Source: Jacaranda mimosifolia (lineage: Eukaryota; Streptophyta; Magnoliopsida; Lamiales; Bignoniaceae). Taken from it: a stretch of DNA of 64,000 nucleotides. The translations under genes and the position numbers were made by a program. Below the pieces are notes generated by a model. It had not been told where the DNA came from. It did no database searches and was given only the letters and a program-made list of their open reading frames with translations. Below, in pieces: positions 47,233 through 58,407 of this stretch. How positions within the stretch are numbered: the first letter of the stretch is position 1; each line of letters starts with the position of its first letter. Where the stretch lies: the NCBI GenBank assembly GCA_018894105.1, contig CM032127.1:34182760-34246759 (forward strand), written 5' to 3'.

Positions 47233-47620
47233 TCAACAACAAAGTCTGCCAATACCTAGGCCTTGATGGTTGTTCGGGGTTGAAATGTGATGTCGAACTC
47301 TCATAACTCGATGGCCCATTTTGTCAATCTTTCTTAACTTCCTAGCTACTGTGACCAAACCAAGAGCAAATTTTTCAATCTCCAGGTAGTTGTGCTCGGG
47401 ACCTTGCAAGGCCTTGTTGCAATAGTACATGGGTCGATGGGCTCCCTTTATGGTCAAAACCAAGACTGAACTAATATTATGATACATGTGAAGAACCTCT
47501 CCAACCAAAACCAAAACCGCCGATGAGACTGCTAGATACATGTGAAGAACCTCTCCAACCTCAAGCTTGGCTAGCATTGGGGGCATTATAAAGTACTTCT
47601 TCAACCTGACCAGGGCCCGG
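47233..47620 (-). pseudogene. RNase H relic of element B
   Basis: Open frame 47233-47604 holds LYMYLAVSS-like text, then RPMYYCNKALQGPEHNYLEI. The segment VLVLVGEVLHMYHNISSVL repeats GEVLHMYLAVSSAVL, a short internal duplication of about 54 bp (47463-47556). It is the RT-linked RNase H. Confidence 0.65.
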
Positions 47621-47779
47621 TCGCATTATTCTGTCCACTGGAAACTTGATTTTCTCACATTCTTTAGAATTTCAAAGAACGGTAGGCTCTTGTCAGCTAG
47701 TCAAGTGATGAAACACCCTAGTGTAATGATTTTGCCAACCAAATGCTGGATGTCTCTAATAGTTTAAGGAGAAGCAATG

Positions 47780-48300
47780 TTTAGAATGGTTTGGATCTTT
47801 TGTGGATTAGCTTCAATACCTCTATGGCTGAGCATGCAGCCTTAAAATTTACCACCTCTTACAATGAATGTACACTTATTAGGGTTGAGTTTCATTCCAA
47901 ATGCTCTGAATATTGAGAAAGTAGGGTTGAGGTCGGTTAGATGGTTTATTGCTTTTTCAGATTTGACGATCATGTCATCGATATAGACTTCTATGGTTTT
48001 TCTGATCTCATTGTTGAACATAAAGTTCACCAGTCTCTAATAAGTTATCCCTGCATTCTTAGGCTCGAAAGACATGATCAGAAACTAATATAACCTAGTG
48101 GAGACGACGAAAGAGGTTTTATCCCTATCTTCGGGCACCATACAGATTTGGTAATAACCTTGAAGCGCATCCGTCATACTTAGCAAATTATAGCCAACAA
48201 TAGAATCTACTAATAAATCTATATGAGGTAGGAGGTAAGGATCTTTAGGGCAAGCTTTACTCAAATTAGTGAAATCGTTACACATTCGCCACTTTCCCTC
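47780..48300 (-). pseudogene. Reverse transcriptase relic of element B
   Basis: 48085-48285 (minus) carries CNDFTNLSKACPKDPYLLP and TDALQGYYQICMVPED. 47842-48030 carries NFMFNNEIRKTIEVYIDDM with the catalytic box YIDD at 47974-47985, then KLNPNKCTFIV. A frame break near 48060 separates the two halves. The catalytic residues are kept. Confidence 0.8.
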
Positions 48301-48409
48301 ATTTTTAGGGACAAGAACTACATAACAAAGCCAACTTAGATATTGAATTTCTACAATATACCCTACCTTTAAAAGTTTTGTGACCTCCTCTTCGATGATC
48401 TGGCATCGT

Positions 48410-48727
48410 TCAGCATTGAAAATTCTTGTGCTTCACTGGCTTGAATGAGGGATCCGCATTCAGGCGTTGAATGATGACACTAGAGTTGATTCCTTGGAGA
48501 TCGGAAGCCTTCCAAGCAAAAACATCAACATTTCTTTTGAGGAAATCGACCATGAGGCACTCCACTCTGCTAACCATATCTTTTCCAATTCTTGTTATCT
48601 TGTCAAGGTTCCTAGGCTCCAGCTCAATTATCTTGAACTCGCCGATGGGTTCAACCTTGGTCACTTCTAATTTTCTTTTCTTGCTCGATTGCCCCTTCTC
48701 GAGTTCCACTACAGGGGCATCCCCCAA
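48410..48727 (-). pseudogene. Protease-RT linker of element B
   Basis: 105-residue open frame with FKIIELEPRNLDKITRIG and FLKRNVDVFAWKASDLQGI, equivalent to 31166-31520 in element D. Confidence 0.65.
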
Positions 48728-48829
48728 TGGATTTAGTTTGGGTCAGGCTTTCTGTTCACTTGCCTCTACTAAGATTGTGTAGCACCGCTAAGCTTCTTTC
48801 ATGTTGCAAAGGAGTTTACCTATCCCGAT

Positions 48830-49220
48830 AGTTGTCAAATAATATGATAGGTCGAGACGACAACACGAAAGTCACTCAAAGCTAGTCACCTCAAAGCTAT
48901 TCACCCAGTGATGGCATTATAAGCCAATGGTGCGTCGACGACCAGGTAGTTAACCATAAGAGTTCTGCGCCTAGGAGTTTCCCCAAATGATGTAGACATA
49001 TTTATCGATCCTCAGGGATGATTTTCAAACCCGCAAATCCAAAAAGAGGAAATCACAAAGGCTCAAACTTCAACTTGCCCGTGTTCATTCTTTTCAAGGT
49101 CAATAGGAAAATGATGTTTACTAAGCTCCTGTTGTAGACCAATACTTTCCTGCCTCAAAATTTATAATTTCTATAGATACGACTAAAGGGCAATCCAATT
49201 TGCTATTAGTCCTTTGATTT
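48830..49220 (-). pseudogene. Aspartic protease relic of element B
   Basis: On the minus strand near 49090-49150 the active-site segment reads VYNRSLVNIIF, where the family has VDN-S/G-S. The catalytic Asp is replaced by Tyr and the third position by Arg. Downstream text, YLVVDAPLAYNAITG at about 48900-48960, is typical of the segment after the protease. It has a single active-site segment, unlike the duplicated one in element D. Confidence 0.65.
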
Positions 49221-49539
49221 TTAATATGGGAGAGGTCGACGTTGGAGAAAGAGATTGACTCAGAGCTGGTCAAAAGTTGGTAGATTATCTCGACTAGGAA
49301 AGATTTTATGGATTCTAGTTTGCGCTTGTTTTACCTTCTGGCTGACTTCGAATTCCCCCCAGTCGGACCTTCAACAATGGTGTCAATTACTCCTCCGATG
49401 GGTAAGCGGGGATCATGGGCAGGTTTCTTTCCTTTGTCTTCCTTCTTTAGGCTAGCGGACCTTTCTCTATGAGGAGCCTGGTCAGTTTTGCTTGCTTCCT
49501 AAATCGCTTGCTCATCGACAAACTTTTTCAAGTAGCCTT

Positions 49540-50967
49540 ATCGAATGAGCCTCTCAATCTCGTCATGAAGATTGAGGCAGTCCTCTGTGTCTTGGCCCTT
49601 CTGCTTGTGGAAGTGGTAGTATTTCTAAGATCTCCTCATGGCCTTTATCTCAGTTAGCGTTCTGGGTTTTTTGAGGAGGTTGTCATATTGGATGGCGAAC
49701 AAAACCTCCTTTTTGGCAGTGTTGAGGGGCATGTAATTGTGGAAACATTTGATTGGAGATTGATGACCGTCTTTGTATTTTCGATCATCCTTTTCCTTCC
49801 CCTTTTTCTTATCGGCCTCAGGGTTACCATATTTCAACCTATTCATATCCTCTTGCGTCATGTACCTACGATGTTGAGCTGTTCTTCCATCATCCTTGGC
49901 CACTCCCTAACTAAAGCATTGCCACATTCTTTATGGCAAAGGCTCAAGAAAAGCACGTCGATCAGAAACTCGATCCGTAGGCTATCATTCTTCAGGACTT
50001 CTATGTTGAATCTAGTAAAGAAGTCGATGAGGGATTCTCCCTCGTTCTGTTTCACTGTGTGTAAATGGGTATGAGGGAGCTTCGCCTTCTTCGACTAGCA
50101 AATTGATGGAGGAACTTATCATAAGCTGGTCATATGAATAAATCGACGCTGGTTCTAGTTTCACGGACCAATCGAGTGCGATCCCATGAAAGGTGGTAAC
50201 CAACATCATGGCGTATATGTACTCGTTGTGCCCATGGAGTTGCATCATATGCTCGAACTGTAGTAGGTGTTCATTTGGGTCTGATGAGCTATCATATCTA
50301 GGCAGTTTTATGGGGACCTTGGGATCGACAGTTGTGTGTTCGTCGATAATATCCTATACAAGCAGTGATTTTTGCTCTTGGCGAAACCTCTGGGCTCCGT
50401 CATGGTAGGGGTTTCTCTCAAAATTTCTCTTCGAGATTTCCTCCAGCTGCTTGTTCAACTATTGTACTTGGTGGGACACTTTCTCTCATTCTTCTCTATC
50501 GATCTGTGATATGTTTCTGTTTGTCTGTGGCTTCTGGCGCCCACTCTTATCACTTGAATAGGTCGAGCGTAGTGATCAATTGAGTCTACCACCTCATCCC
50601 TGGGGTTTGGTCATACTTCTTCCATTGGGAATCGTCCGGGACTACTTTTTCATCTTATCTGTGGTCACCTAGATCTAGTCGACCTTTGTTCTCCCTAGTG
50701 GGCCTCTCCTCGAGCGGGGTAGGCTGGGGAGTGGCACTGTCATCTGGTCCTAGCTGGTTGTTATGTCGATTGAGGAAAGCTATGAGCTGAGCAAAGATTT
50801 GGGCAAATATCGCTTATCAATTGCATGAGTTGAGGCATGGTCAAGGTGACCACTTGCTCTGGCAGGGCACTGGGTCCAACAACGTTAGGTTCTTGGGGTC
50901 GAGGAGGAGGAGTCAGGGATCTCTTGTCCTCTCCCATTTCAGACATGACTCGCATGGTGTTATCCAT
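49540..50967 (-). pseudogene. Gag relic of element B
   Basis: The likely start is the Met at 50967 (MDNTMRVMSEMGEDKRS), 43 bp inside the 5' LTR border. The capsid-like part has HGHNEYIYAMMLVTTF and GIALDWSVKLEPASI in 50012-50248, then KQNEGESLIDFFTRFNIEV in 49858-50055. The basic linker and YHFHKQKGQDTEDCLNL lie at 49560-49903. Frame breaks separate these parts. The knuckle lacks the first Cys, as in element D. Confidence 0.75.
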
Positions 50968-50989
50968 CTTTCAAATTTGTGGACTCTTT

Positions 50990-51010
50990 TTCCCATAGAC
51001 AGTGCCAAAA
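50990..51010 (-). promoter_or_regulatory. Primer binding site region of element B
   Basis: The minus strand after the 5' LTR reads TTTTGGCACTGTCTATGGG, close to the TTTGGCGCCGTCTGTGGG-type site of Tat elements. Confidence 0.65.
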
Positions 51011-51809
51011 TGATGAGGGTAAAATCTATTTCGTAATGGTATTGGGCTGAGATCCAATATGGTCGACCAGGTGTTAGGTCGAGAGAAGTATTTTGTGAAA
51101 TACCAAGGTTGAGTCCTCGGCTAAGGCAATCTAACGCTCAAGTTAGTAAGATCGACTAGAAGATAAAGCAGCAGAGTGAGGCCTCGGGATGATAATATAA
51201 TACCTTTCAAGAGTCTGGCTGTGGGCTATTTATAGCCTTCCAAGTAGGGTTGATATATCCATGATGCCTTTGTTACATAAGAAAGGAGTTTATCTTTACA
51301 CAAGGACTTTTGAGTCTTTTCCCTCTTTGTACTATTCCAGATGGCACGGCCTCCAGCGTCCCAGGACAAGGTGGTACACTAGATGCACGCACCAATCTAA
51401 TGCAGCTGCAAGATACAGTATAGGCAGTGGCATGCTCTATTAATGTGGAGGCATGCCCGCCTGGTGGATCATTTAATTCAGCAGAGAAGCTATAACCTGT
51501 ACTCAACCTCTTTGGTCAAGATGGATAATTCAACGAGATGTCCCCCATGTCCAGTCAACACAATGTAATATCGTCATAACTATATGTCGAGTCAGAGTCT
51601 GTATGTCCAGACGGTGGTCGACCATAATATAATCGAATTGGGCAGATGCTAGTATTCACCCCGATGTGTAAGGATCTTGAGGTCGAATTCGGGTGGATCA
51701 TCTGTCTTGCCCATTACAAGTTGGGCCTATAGCTAGCTTAGGCCACCACAAGCTTGCTTTTGTTGCGGTCGTGTGTTGTTGGGCTGGGCCTCTAGGTCAT
51801 CTCATATCA
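51011..51809 (-). repeat. 5' LTR of element B
   Basis: 799 bp. On the minus strand it begins TGATATGAGATGAC and ends CTCATCA. A TATA-like CTATAAATAGCCC (minus) near 51223-51235 is intact here but degraded in the left LTR. Confidence 0.9.
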
Positions 51810-51814
51810 GTCTC

Positions 51815-52250
51815 CAAACTACAATTTCAAAATAATAATCTGAAAACTTGATTATTAGTTTGTAATAATATTTTTCATACACACGACTCAATAGTTTTTT
51901 TTTTTTTTTAAATCAATATCGAATAATGACATCCAAACATATATACTCTAGAAAGACCAAATTTGAAATATTTTTGTACAAGGTAAATAATCTAATTCAT
52001 TAGTTAATATTATATATAATCTTAAATAGCTAGTTTATTCAAAGCAAGGTAAACAAAGATTAAATAAATAAAAATTTATTAATATTCTAAAGTTTGAGTC
52101 CAAGACGAGAAAAATCTGCTGACTTCAAATTTCTTTTGCAAGGTCCCCCCCCCCAACCCCACCCAAACACCCGAGTCAATTTGTAGTGCAACCTCCCTCC
52201 AATATGTGATTTTCTTGGACATCATGAAAAATAAAATAGCAGAGAAATTA
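51815..52250. other. AT-rich spacer, no gene seen
   Basis: Contains a T run near 51898-51909 and a C run near 52146-52154. No supported feature. Confidence 0.5.
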
Positions 52251-52606
52251 GGCCATGTTTGGTTTCATTTTCATAGCCCCCTTTTTTATTTTCTACTCTT
52301 TCAAAAATGAAACACATAACTTTTTACATATTTTCACCCAACATCATTTTCATTTTCATTTTCATTTTCAAAACGTATTTTCTAATAACTTGTATATGTT
52401 TTCCCAATAACCTATATATCTTCTCTCTCTATTCCATTATTTCTATCTCTCTTTTCCTACAATCTATTAAAACTAACATAATTATTACTTTTCCAACAAC
52501 TCATCCAAATATAAACTCATTTTCACTAACTAACTTTTCAAATTTTAGAAATGATGGAAATGAAAATGAAACTAAAGAAAGTTGAAATGCATTCCCAAAC
52601 TACGAT
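52251..52606. mobile_element. Possible MITE
   Basis: The left end GGCCATGTTTGGTTTCATTT and the right end, where AATGAAAATGAAACT is followed by CCCAAACTAC, are weakly inverse; the interior is rich in TTTTCATTTTCATT. The ends and target duplication are not convincing. Confidence 0.3.
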
Positions 52607-54870
52607 TCATGGACCAACAAGTACGGAACATAATAATATATGAAAGTTTTTAGCGACCATCCTTCTATATCCTAACGGTAAGTGAAAGATGAGATTTTTG
52701 AACAACAAGAATCTATGTCTGTAAATGGTATATAATACATAAGTCGAATATCATGATTGGGGAGAGCAGGCAGAAGAAGAGCCATTATGTTTGCTATCAA
52801 TTATTGAACCTCACATAGGTCCTAAATGCTAGTGGGGGGTGCTGATTCATCTCCTGCTATCCCACCATCAAATAGGTTGGCTGCACTTCTGTCAGTAAAA
52901 ATATACCGTAGCAGGATGTATAGAGGCTCTCCGAATACACAAAAGTAGCTCTGTCTGATAGTTTAATGAATGAGGTACATTATAATTTTTAATGTGTGAT
53001 GTGAATGTGTGTGTGTATATATATATATATATATTTGATATTTGAAATAAAAAAATAGTAAATTTAACTTACATTCCCAACATGCACCCAGTACTATGAG
53101 TTAACATGCACCACTATGGTGTCAACATTGTACTGCACCCCATGAATAGTCATGTACTTCAAAAATGCACTGTAGCAACCACGTAGCTGCTAAATCTTCA
53201 TCTTGACTTCATCAACTATCCTATCCCTCCTGAACGTCCTGGATAGTCAACGTGCAATTTGGGAACACTCCTTTATAAGGACCTCCTTGTTAGAGATGTC
53301 ACGGGATGTCATAGCATTCATCAAGTAAGTGACTAGGACAATCTCTTTCTAAGCCCTCCAGTGGGGATCATGAAATATATCATACACAGGCACATTACAA
53401 GTCGGCGGTGTCCCATTAGATAATCTTGGCATAGTTTATGGTCATACTGTTAATATTGGGATCCAAGTAAAGATGCATATAAATATATTTAATTGCAAAC
53501 ACGGTATGTCTATTCATCAAGTACAATACACTTTACTAATGATAATTAACAAGTCTTTACTACATAAACTCATTTAGGGTACAGTCACTATGGGACATAA
53601 TTATACAAGGAGAATAAAATAAAATCAAGATGATACAGGTGGTTAGTCCGGTGTCTGACCCGTACTAACTTGGCTCGTGTGAGATGAGCCATTTTATCTT
53701 GATAGTGTGGTGCCAATGCATCGAACAATTCCAGACCATGACGTGATAGGGCCAATTCCTTAACCCCTATCACTGTTTCCATCTAAGACAATGGGCATGT
53801 CTACTCTAACTTGAGTAGAAAGAGAATGTGGGATGTCGGGCCTAAACGACCCCTGCAAGAACAAAAAACTACTTGATGCGCCTGAATTTGATACTATGAT
53901 AGGCATTCATGCCGACCCAATAATAGATCGTCACATCTCTTGGGCTGGTGCAGGCGAGTGACAATTTGTTGTGGTCTGTCATGTGGTGTAAAGATCTCAT
54001 ATAAGAGGTCGTATCTAGTCTCTGGATATAGCCAATAACGCTAAGCAAGTGGGTTTGTCTGCACATACGTCAAAAAAATAGAATTGCTTATAGAACACAT
54101 ATAATTATACAACAACATAATTTAAAGATGGCAGTGTATACTATTCTGACTGCGAGGAGCTCTGGTCCTATAATTTTAGGTGCGAAATATCACCGATTGA
54201 TAGCTTGTAGAAGACGTTCGAATTGGTGACTATCGTCTTTATAATGTCATGGCAATCCTTTAGCTCATTAAATTTATCCCTTACAAATTTTGTCATGTAT
54301 GGATGCTGTAAGTGCTAGCTAAGTTTGTTAGCTACGTTGGGCGTGCATATTTGTATATACAGTTCATTCGCCAAGGAGTCAATTGTGTTAGCTACACGAG
54401 CATATTAATGAAGCGCTCCTCGACGTCAAAGCCCTATCATCTGTAATGTCATTGCTAGCACCATCTACCGATACACCCTGACTTATACCTACATGGTGTA
54501 AAGACTGTAGCCAGTAGAAATGAATATAAAAAAAATACATAGATATTAGATTTGATTATATTACATAACAGTACAAAAAGCAAATAATAAATCCTACATT
54601 AGTACATAAACCTGGGAGTTTCATCATACATAATGCTCATATATATAATATCTTAATTAAGACCGTGAGTAGGAGCATCAAAACAATCAACAAAATACAT
54701 ATACAATAACCACATAAGGGCAATAGCAACATAGGCCCGGTAGGACATGCTACATGCGGTGGTGTGTGATGATCAATGCACATAGAGCTATGCTCATCAT
54801 AGGATGGGTCACCCGTAGATGCAACACCAGAAGAACCGCATGTGGATGTAGTGGTACTATAAGTACCATA
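52607..54870. other. Relic sequence, minus-strand protein fragments of unknown family
   Basis: Short minus-strand frames (53588-53782, 53869-54066) and text near 53141-53430 look like decayed coding sequence, perhaps the rest of a transposon gene. No family was recognised. A GT run and TA run lie at about 53004-53034. Confidence 0.3.
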
Positions 54871-54879
54871 CGATGAGGC

Positions 54880-55050
54880 AGCGTTGAGCAACATACCTAC
54901 TGCCCGCCCACCTCTACTATCTGCCCATATAAAGCATCATGGGTGCTCAACTCCAGTTGGGCATTTGAAAAAATAATGTTCTTAGTTCGACTCTATCCTG
55001 GCCATCAAGACCTGCATGGGTCCAGCACAGCATGCGCACATGGGAGGATT
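54880..55050 (-). pseudogene. GRF zinc-finger-like fragment
   Basis: The minus strand reads MCACCAGPMQVLMARIES, a stop, then EHYFFKCPTG and HPWCFIWAD. Cys spacing and the aromatic W-C-x-F-x-W-x-D tail resemble zf-GRF domains, which bind nucleic acid and occur in many plant transposon-derived proteins. A Ser/Thr-rich tail follows at 54637-54894. One internal stop. Which element it belongs to is unclear. Confidence 0.35.
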
Positions 55051-55339
55051 GAACCTACTCATCCTTTAGCTAAATCATAACAAACACATCATTAATTATA
55101 TTACAGAACAATATTTTTATCATATTACAGTGTGACTGAAAAGACATAATTAATGCACATTTCACATGTGATGAAACTTATGAAAATACATATATCTAAT
55201 ATAAGCATGTGGCAACAGTAATGCTTAGTACAAAAGATTAAGTGATGAAAATTAGTTCTAAACTAAGACACGTGCAATAACAAATATACAACATGATGAA
55301 ATGGGATTAAGAATTCAATATAAACTCATTAATGCCTCT

Positions 55340-56500
55340 TAGTCCACATCCATTATGTCAGAGTATCCCGAAATGCAAACTGTACCTGTATCTCCTACTG
55401 GCTCGGGCGACCACGGTAGTATAAGGTTTCCCAATCAGGATCAAGTTCAGGGCGTGAAAATGCTATCATCCCGACTAAACTTATGGATGAAATTATGCAC
55501 CGTACAACATGCAATGAAAATATTAGTCTGCCGAGTGACCATGTAGCTCAACATACCCTAAGGTAGAATTAGGAACTGCTTCTTCAAAATCCTGAATGTA
55601 CATTCTATGGTATTCCTCAGTCGAGTGTGGTGATAGCTGCACATATCCCTTAGCCCACTATATATGGGGTCACCATCGAATTGTTGGAAGTGGTACTGAA
55701 ATTACCTATATGGGGAGAAAAAGCACATACAGTTCATGAAGCTAACATCAACAAGGTAACACTTCCCTATAGGGAAAATGATTATTAGTGTAGTCTACAC
55801 AATAGTTGAAAACTATTACGGTTATACTACCTATTTATACGACTATGTACAGTTATTAAAAGCCCATCGCCATACCTGGTAGGGGGAAGAGAAAGGCAAG
55901 GTCACTTTGGATTGTGTTGAGCAAGACCCTTGCATCATTGGCACTCCCCTCCCAACCCACATACACATACGTAAACATTTAGTTGAAGTCAGCTATGGCA
56001 AGTACATTTTGGCGCAAATGATATGCATTCTGTTTGCAAGCGGGTACCTGGCAGTAACCAATGTGCCATCGATTACCCCTACCATACCAAATAGAACACA
56101 TGTGAGATGTTATGTTGGATAAATTAATGGGATGATTATACTAAATTTAGCCTTTATATATTCCATACCTTAAAATATAGGAAGAAGTTGACATTCGAAT
56201 AAATTTGACTCGATGCCTCATTAAAATTTGGGGGAGTTATTAGCTCAGGCGCTAACACATTAAGCACCCTAATTACACAATGAATATGATGGTTAACCGT
56301 CTCCAAAGAGTGTTGGAAACATTCCATGGTATAACTTTATCTCTGATGTGCACCAATTGTCTTCATAAACATTACAAGCTACTCAGTAGGTGAAACCCGA
56401 TACTGTTGTGTTTGAGGTAAAAGCCCACGACTTGTTAATTCATCGACCAATCTCATGAAAGTGGGCTTCGTCATGCACAGGTTATCATAGAATTGCTCAG
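55340..56500 (-). pseudogene. PIF/Harbinger transposase (HARBI1-like nuclease) relic
   Basis: The minus strand keeps all three catalytic blocks of a DDE_Tnp_4 transposase. GVIDGTLVTARYP (56050-56080) holds the first Asp, FTYVYVGWEGSANDARVLL (about 55915-55975) the second, and LRNTIECTFRILKKQF (about 55575-55625) the Glu. The N-terminal helical region is at 56220-56420. There is a frameshift between the first and second blocks (near 55995), and in-frame stops occur. The enzyme would cut and paste the element, usually with a SANT/Myb-like partner, seen next to it. Confidence 0.7.
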
Positions 56501-56759
56501 GTGGACTGGGGAAACAGGCAGTGGGTTTAATTACCTATGGACTTAATCTAGAGACGCCTCTCTTTATCATGAAGTTGTAGGATGCAGGTTCTCATCATGG
56601 CACTTTAAAAAGTACTTATTGCCCTTCTAAACAAGTGATTTGGTAGGCCTTCAATGTGGCGCAATACATCCACACACTCAGCAATTGAGGAATGGGCTTT
56701 AGGCCCAATATTCTCAAACTTTGTGTCCATCATGCCAGCCCATTTGTTTAGGGCCTCCT

Positions 56760-57500
56760 CCAATCAATCTTATCTTTCCCTAGCATAGAACTTCCTTTCT
56801 TTACCCCTCATCCGTCATGAGGAACCCTTCCCCAGAGTACCTACTGTGCCTGTATCATCATTACGTGATGCGACTGATCATTTTGACGCATCAGTATTGC
56901 CTCCAGTCATATTATTACTCCTACTTAGATTACTATCTGTGGCTAGATAGGGCTAAGTAGAAGACCTTGCATGGGATCCTAAGGCAACATTCTTGGATAA
57001 CATCTCCGTACAATAATCGTAACATGATAAGCCATGGTCCATCAACAAGGCACGGTCCGAGTGTTCCTATCATACCATAAAGAGCAAAATTATGTGAGTA
57101 ATTCATAAAGGTTTACAAATATAAGACCATAAATATATCAAAAGCCAGAGCGCAATGCGATCCTCGCTAGCCATGATTATGTTTCACTTGTAATCCTAAT
57201 CGTAACATGTACCATTCGTTATCAATGAATGAAACATATGCCACAATGTTGCTTAAGTTGCTTCACATTGTACATATATGCAGGTTGTAGCTCCGCATTC
57301 ATCCTGTGGTAAATCTTATTCCATATGTACACTGAGAATGTGGTGGAAAGAAGTTAACCAGCATAGAATTCGTCATAGGCAAGCTCAATTAACAATTTTT
57401 CATTAGCAAATAGCCATCGCTCGTATCTCGACCTAATACGCCCAGATTGGGTATTGTATGATCTGTTATCTCCATATGATGGGTTATGACCATAAGGATC
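56760..57500 (-). pseudogene. SANT/Myb-like partner protein relic of the Harbinger element
   Basis: On the minus strand at 57260-57470: RWLFANEKLLIELAYDEFYA, a stop, then VYIWNKIYHRMNAEL and YNVKQLKQH. This matches the Myb/SANT-like DNA-binding domain (Myb_DNA-bind_3) that accompanies PIF/Harbinger transposases. The Ser/Thr- and Asn-rich C-terminal part extends to about 56800. It lies upstream of and in the same orientation as the transposase, as usual for the family. Confidence 0.55.
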
Positions 57501-57509
57501 AATCTAATA

Positions 57510-58371
57510 CCAAGTTTATTGTATGACCAGCCCATAAGGATTACATTTATATGAAAATTTGAGCAATGTTAAATCAAATATATGACATTTAGAGCATGAG
57601 AAAGTGCAAGAGCATATGATTGAAGCCAATATAGTTAAAGGAATGCGTACAGTCTACCATATAAATTCTAACATATGCCTCATGTTTCATGTGTACAGAT
57701 AATTAAATGAAATAATAGAAGACCATATGGTAAGTTGCGACTCAATGTAAGCATGATGAAATACATATTTTATGATGCAAGATAAACACATATAAGATTC
57801 TTCATTTTATGGGAAAATTACTAAAAATTTCAATAAAATATATGTTTTTATGATTACAACCAATTAAACTATATTCCATACACTAATAACCATTTCATCT
57901 ATTTTTTATTATGAAAGACCTAGCTACAAGTTTATGTACTCAGTAATTAATTAAAATCTTTAAATTATCCTTAACCTCATTAAAATAAGAAATTTAATGA
58001 AATAGGGATTTAATAAATAAACATTTTACTTAATTCATTTACTTAAGGTGGCCCCCAAGTTAATTATTGGCTTAAAAACTCAAACTTATGAATTAATATA
58101 TTTGTAGATATATAGATAATATATAAATATATATTTAGTATATATAAATAATATATGTATTAAATATAAAAAAATTAATATACATTTTTTTATATGACAT
58201 ACTAGTTATTATATTATATTTAGTATATTTTTTATTACTAATTTTTTCTTATATTAAATTATTGTATAATTTATTATATTTTTCTCTTATATTCAATTTA
58301 TTATACTTATATATTTATTTATATATTTTAATATATGTCTATCAGAATTGACCTAACTGTTGTTTTTCAGC
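57510..58371. other. AT-rich sequence with TA-rich repeats
   Basis: No gene. From about 58080 to 58330 the sequence is almost all TA-rich low complexity (ATATATAAATATATATTT type). It borders the pararetroviral sequence. Endogenous caulimovirids are often found in TA-rich repeats. Confidence 0.6.
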
Positions 58372-58407
58372 TAAGTTATTCTTTTTTATTTGTTGGTTCA
58401 GTTTGGG

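Larger units (their letters stand above)
41756..51809 (-). mobile_element. Full-length Ty3/gypsy Tat-lineage element B
   Basis: A 10,054-bp element read on the minus strand, flanked by the perfect target duplication GTCTC (41751-41755 and 51810-51814). It has two LTRs, a PBS next to the right (5') LTR, gag, protease, RT, RNase H, archaeal-type RNase H, integrase, an 89-bp tandem array, an antisense gene and a polypurine tract next to the left (3') LTR. It belongs to the same family as element A, with similar LTR ends and antisense gene. Stops and frameshifts are frequent and its LTRs differ by many substitutions and a deletion of about 25 bp, so it is an old, dead copy. Confidence 0.9.

Noticed and set aside
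48467..48782. Plus-strand frames over the pol linker of element B
   Set aside because: Shadows of the minus-strand pol text, which has clear family resemblance.
54637..54894. 85-residue minus-strand frame as a gene
   Set aside because: Ser/Thr/His-rich text with a hydrophobic end; probably decayed tail of the GRF-like fragment.
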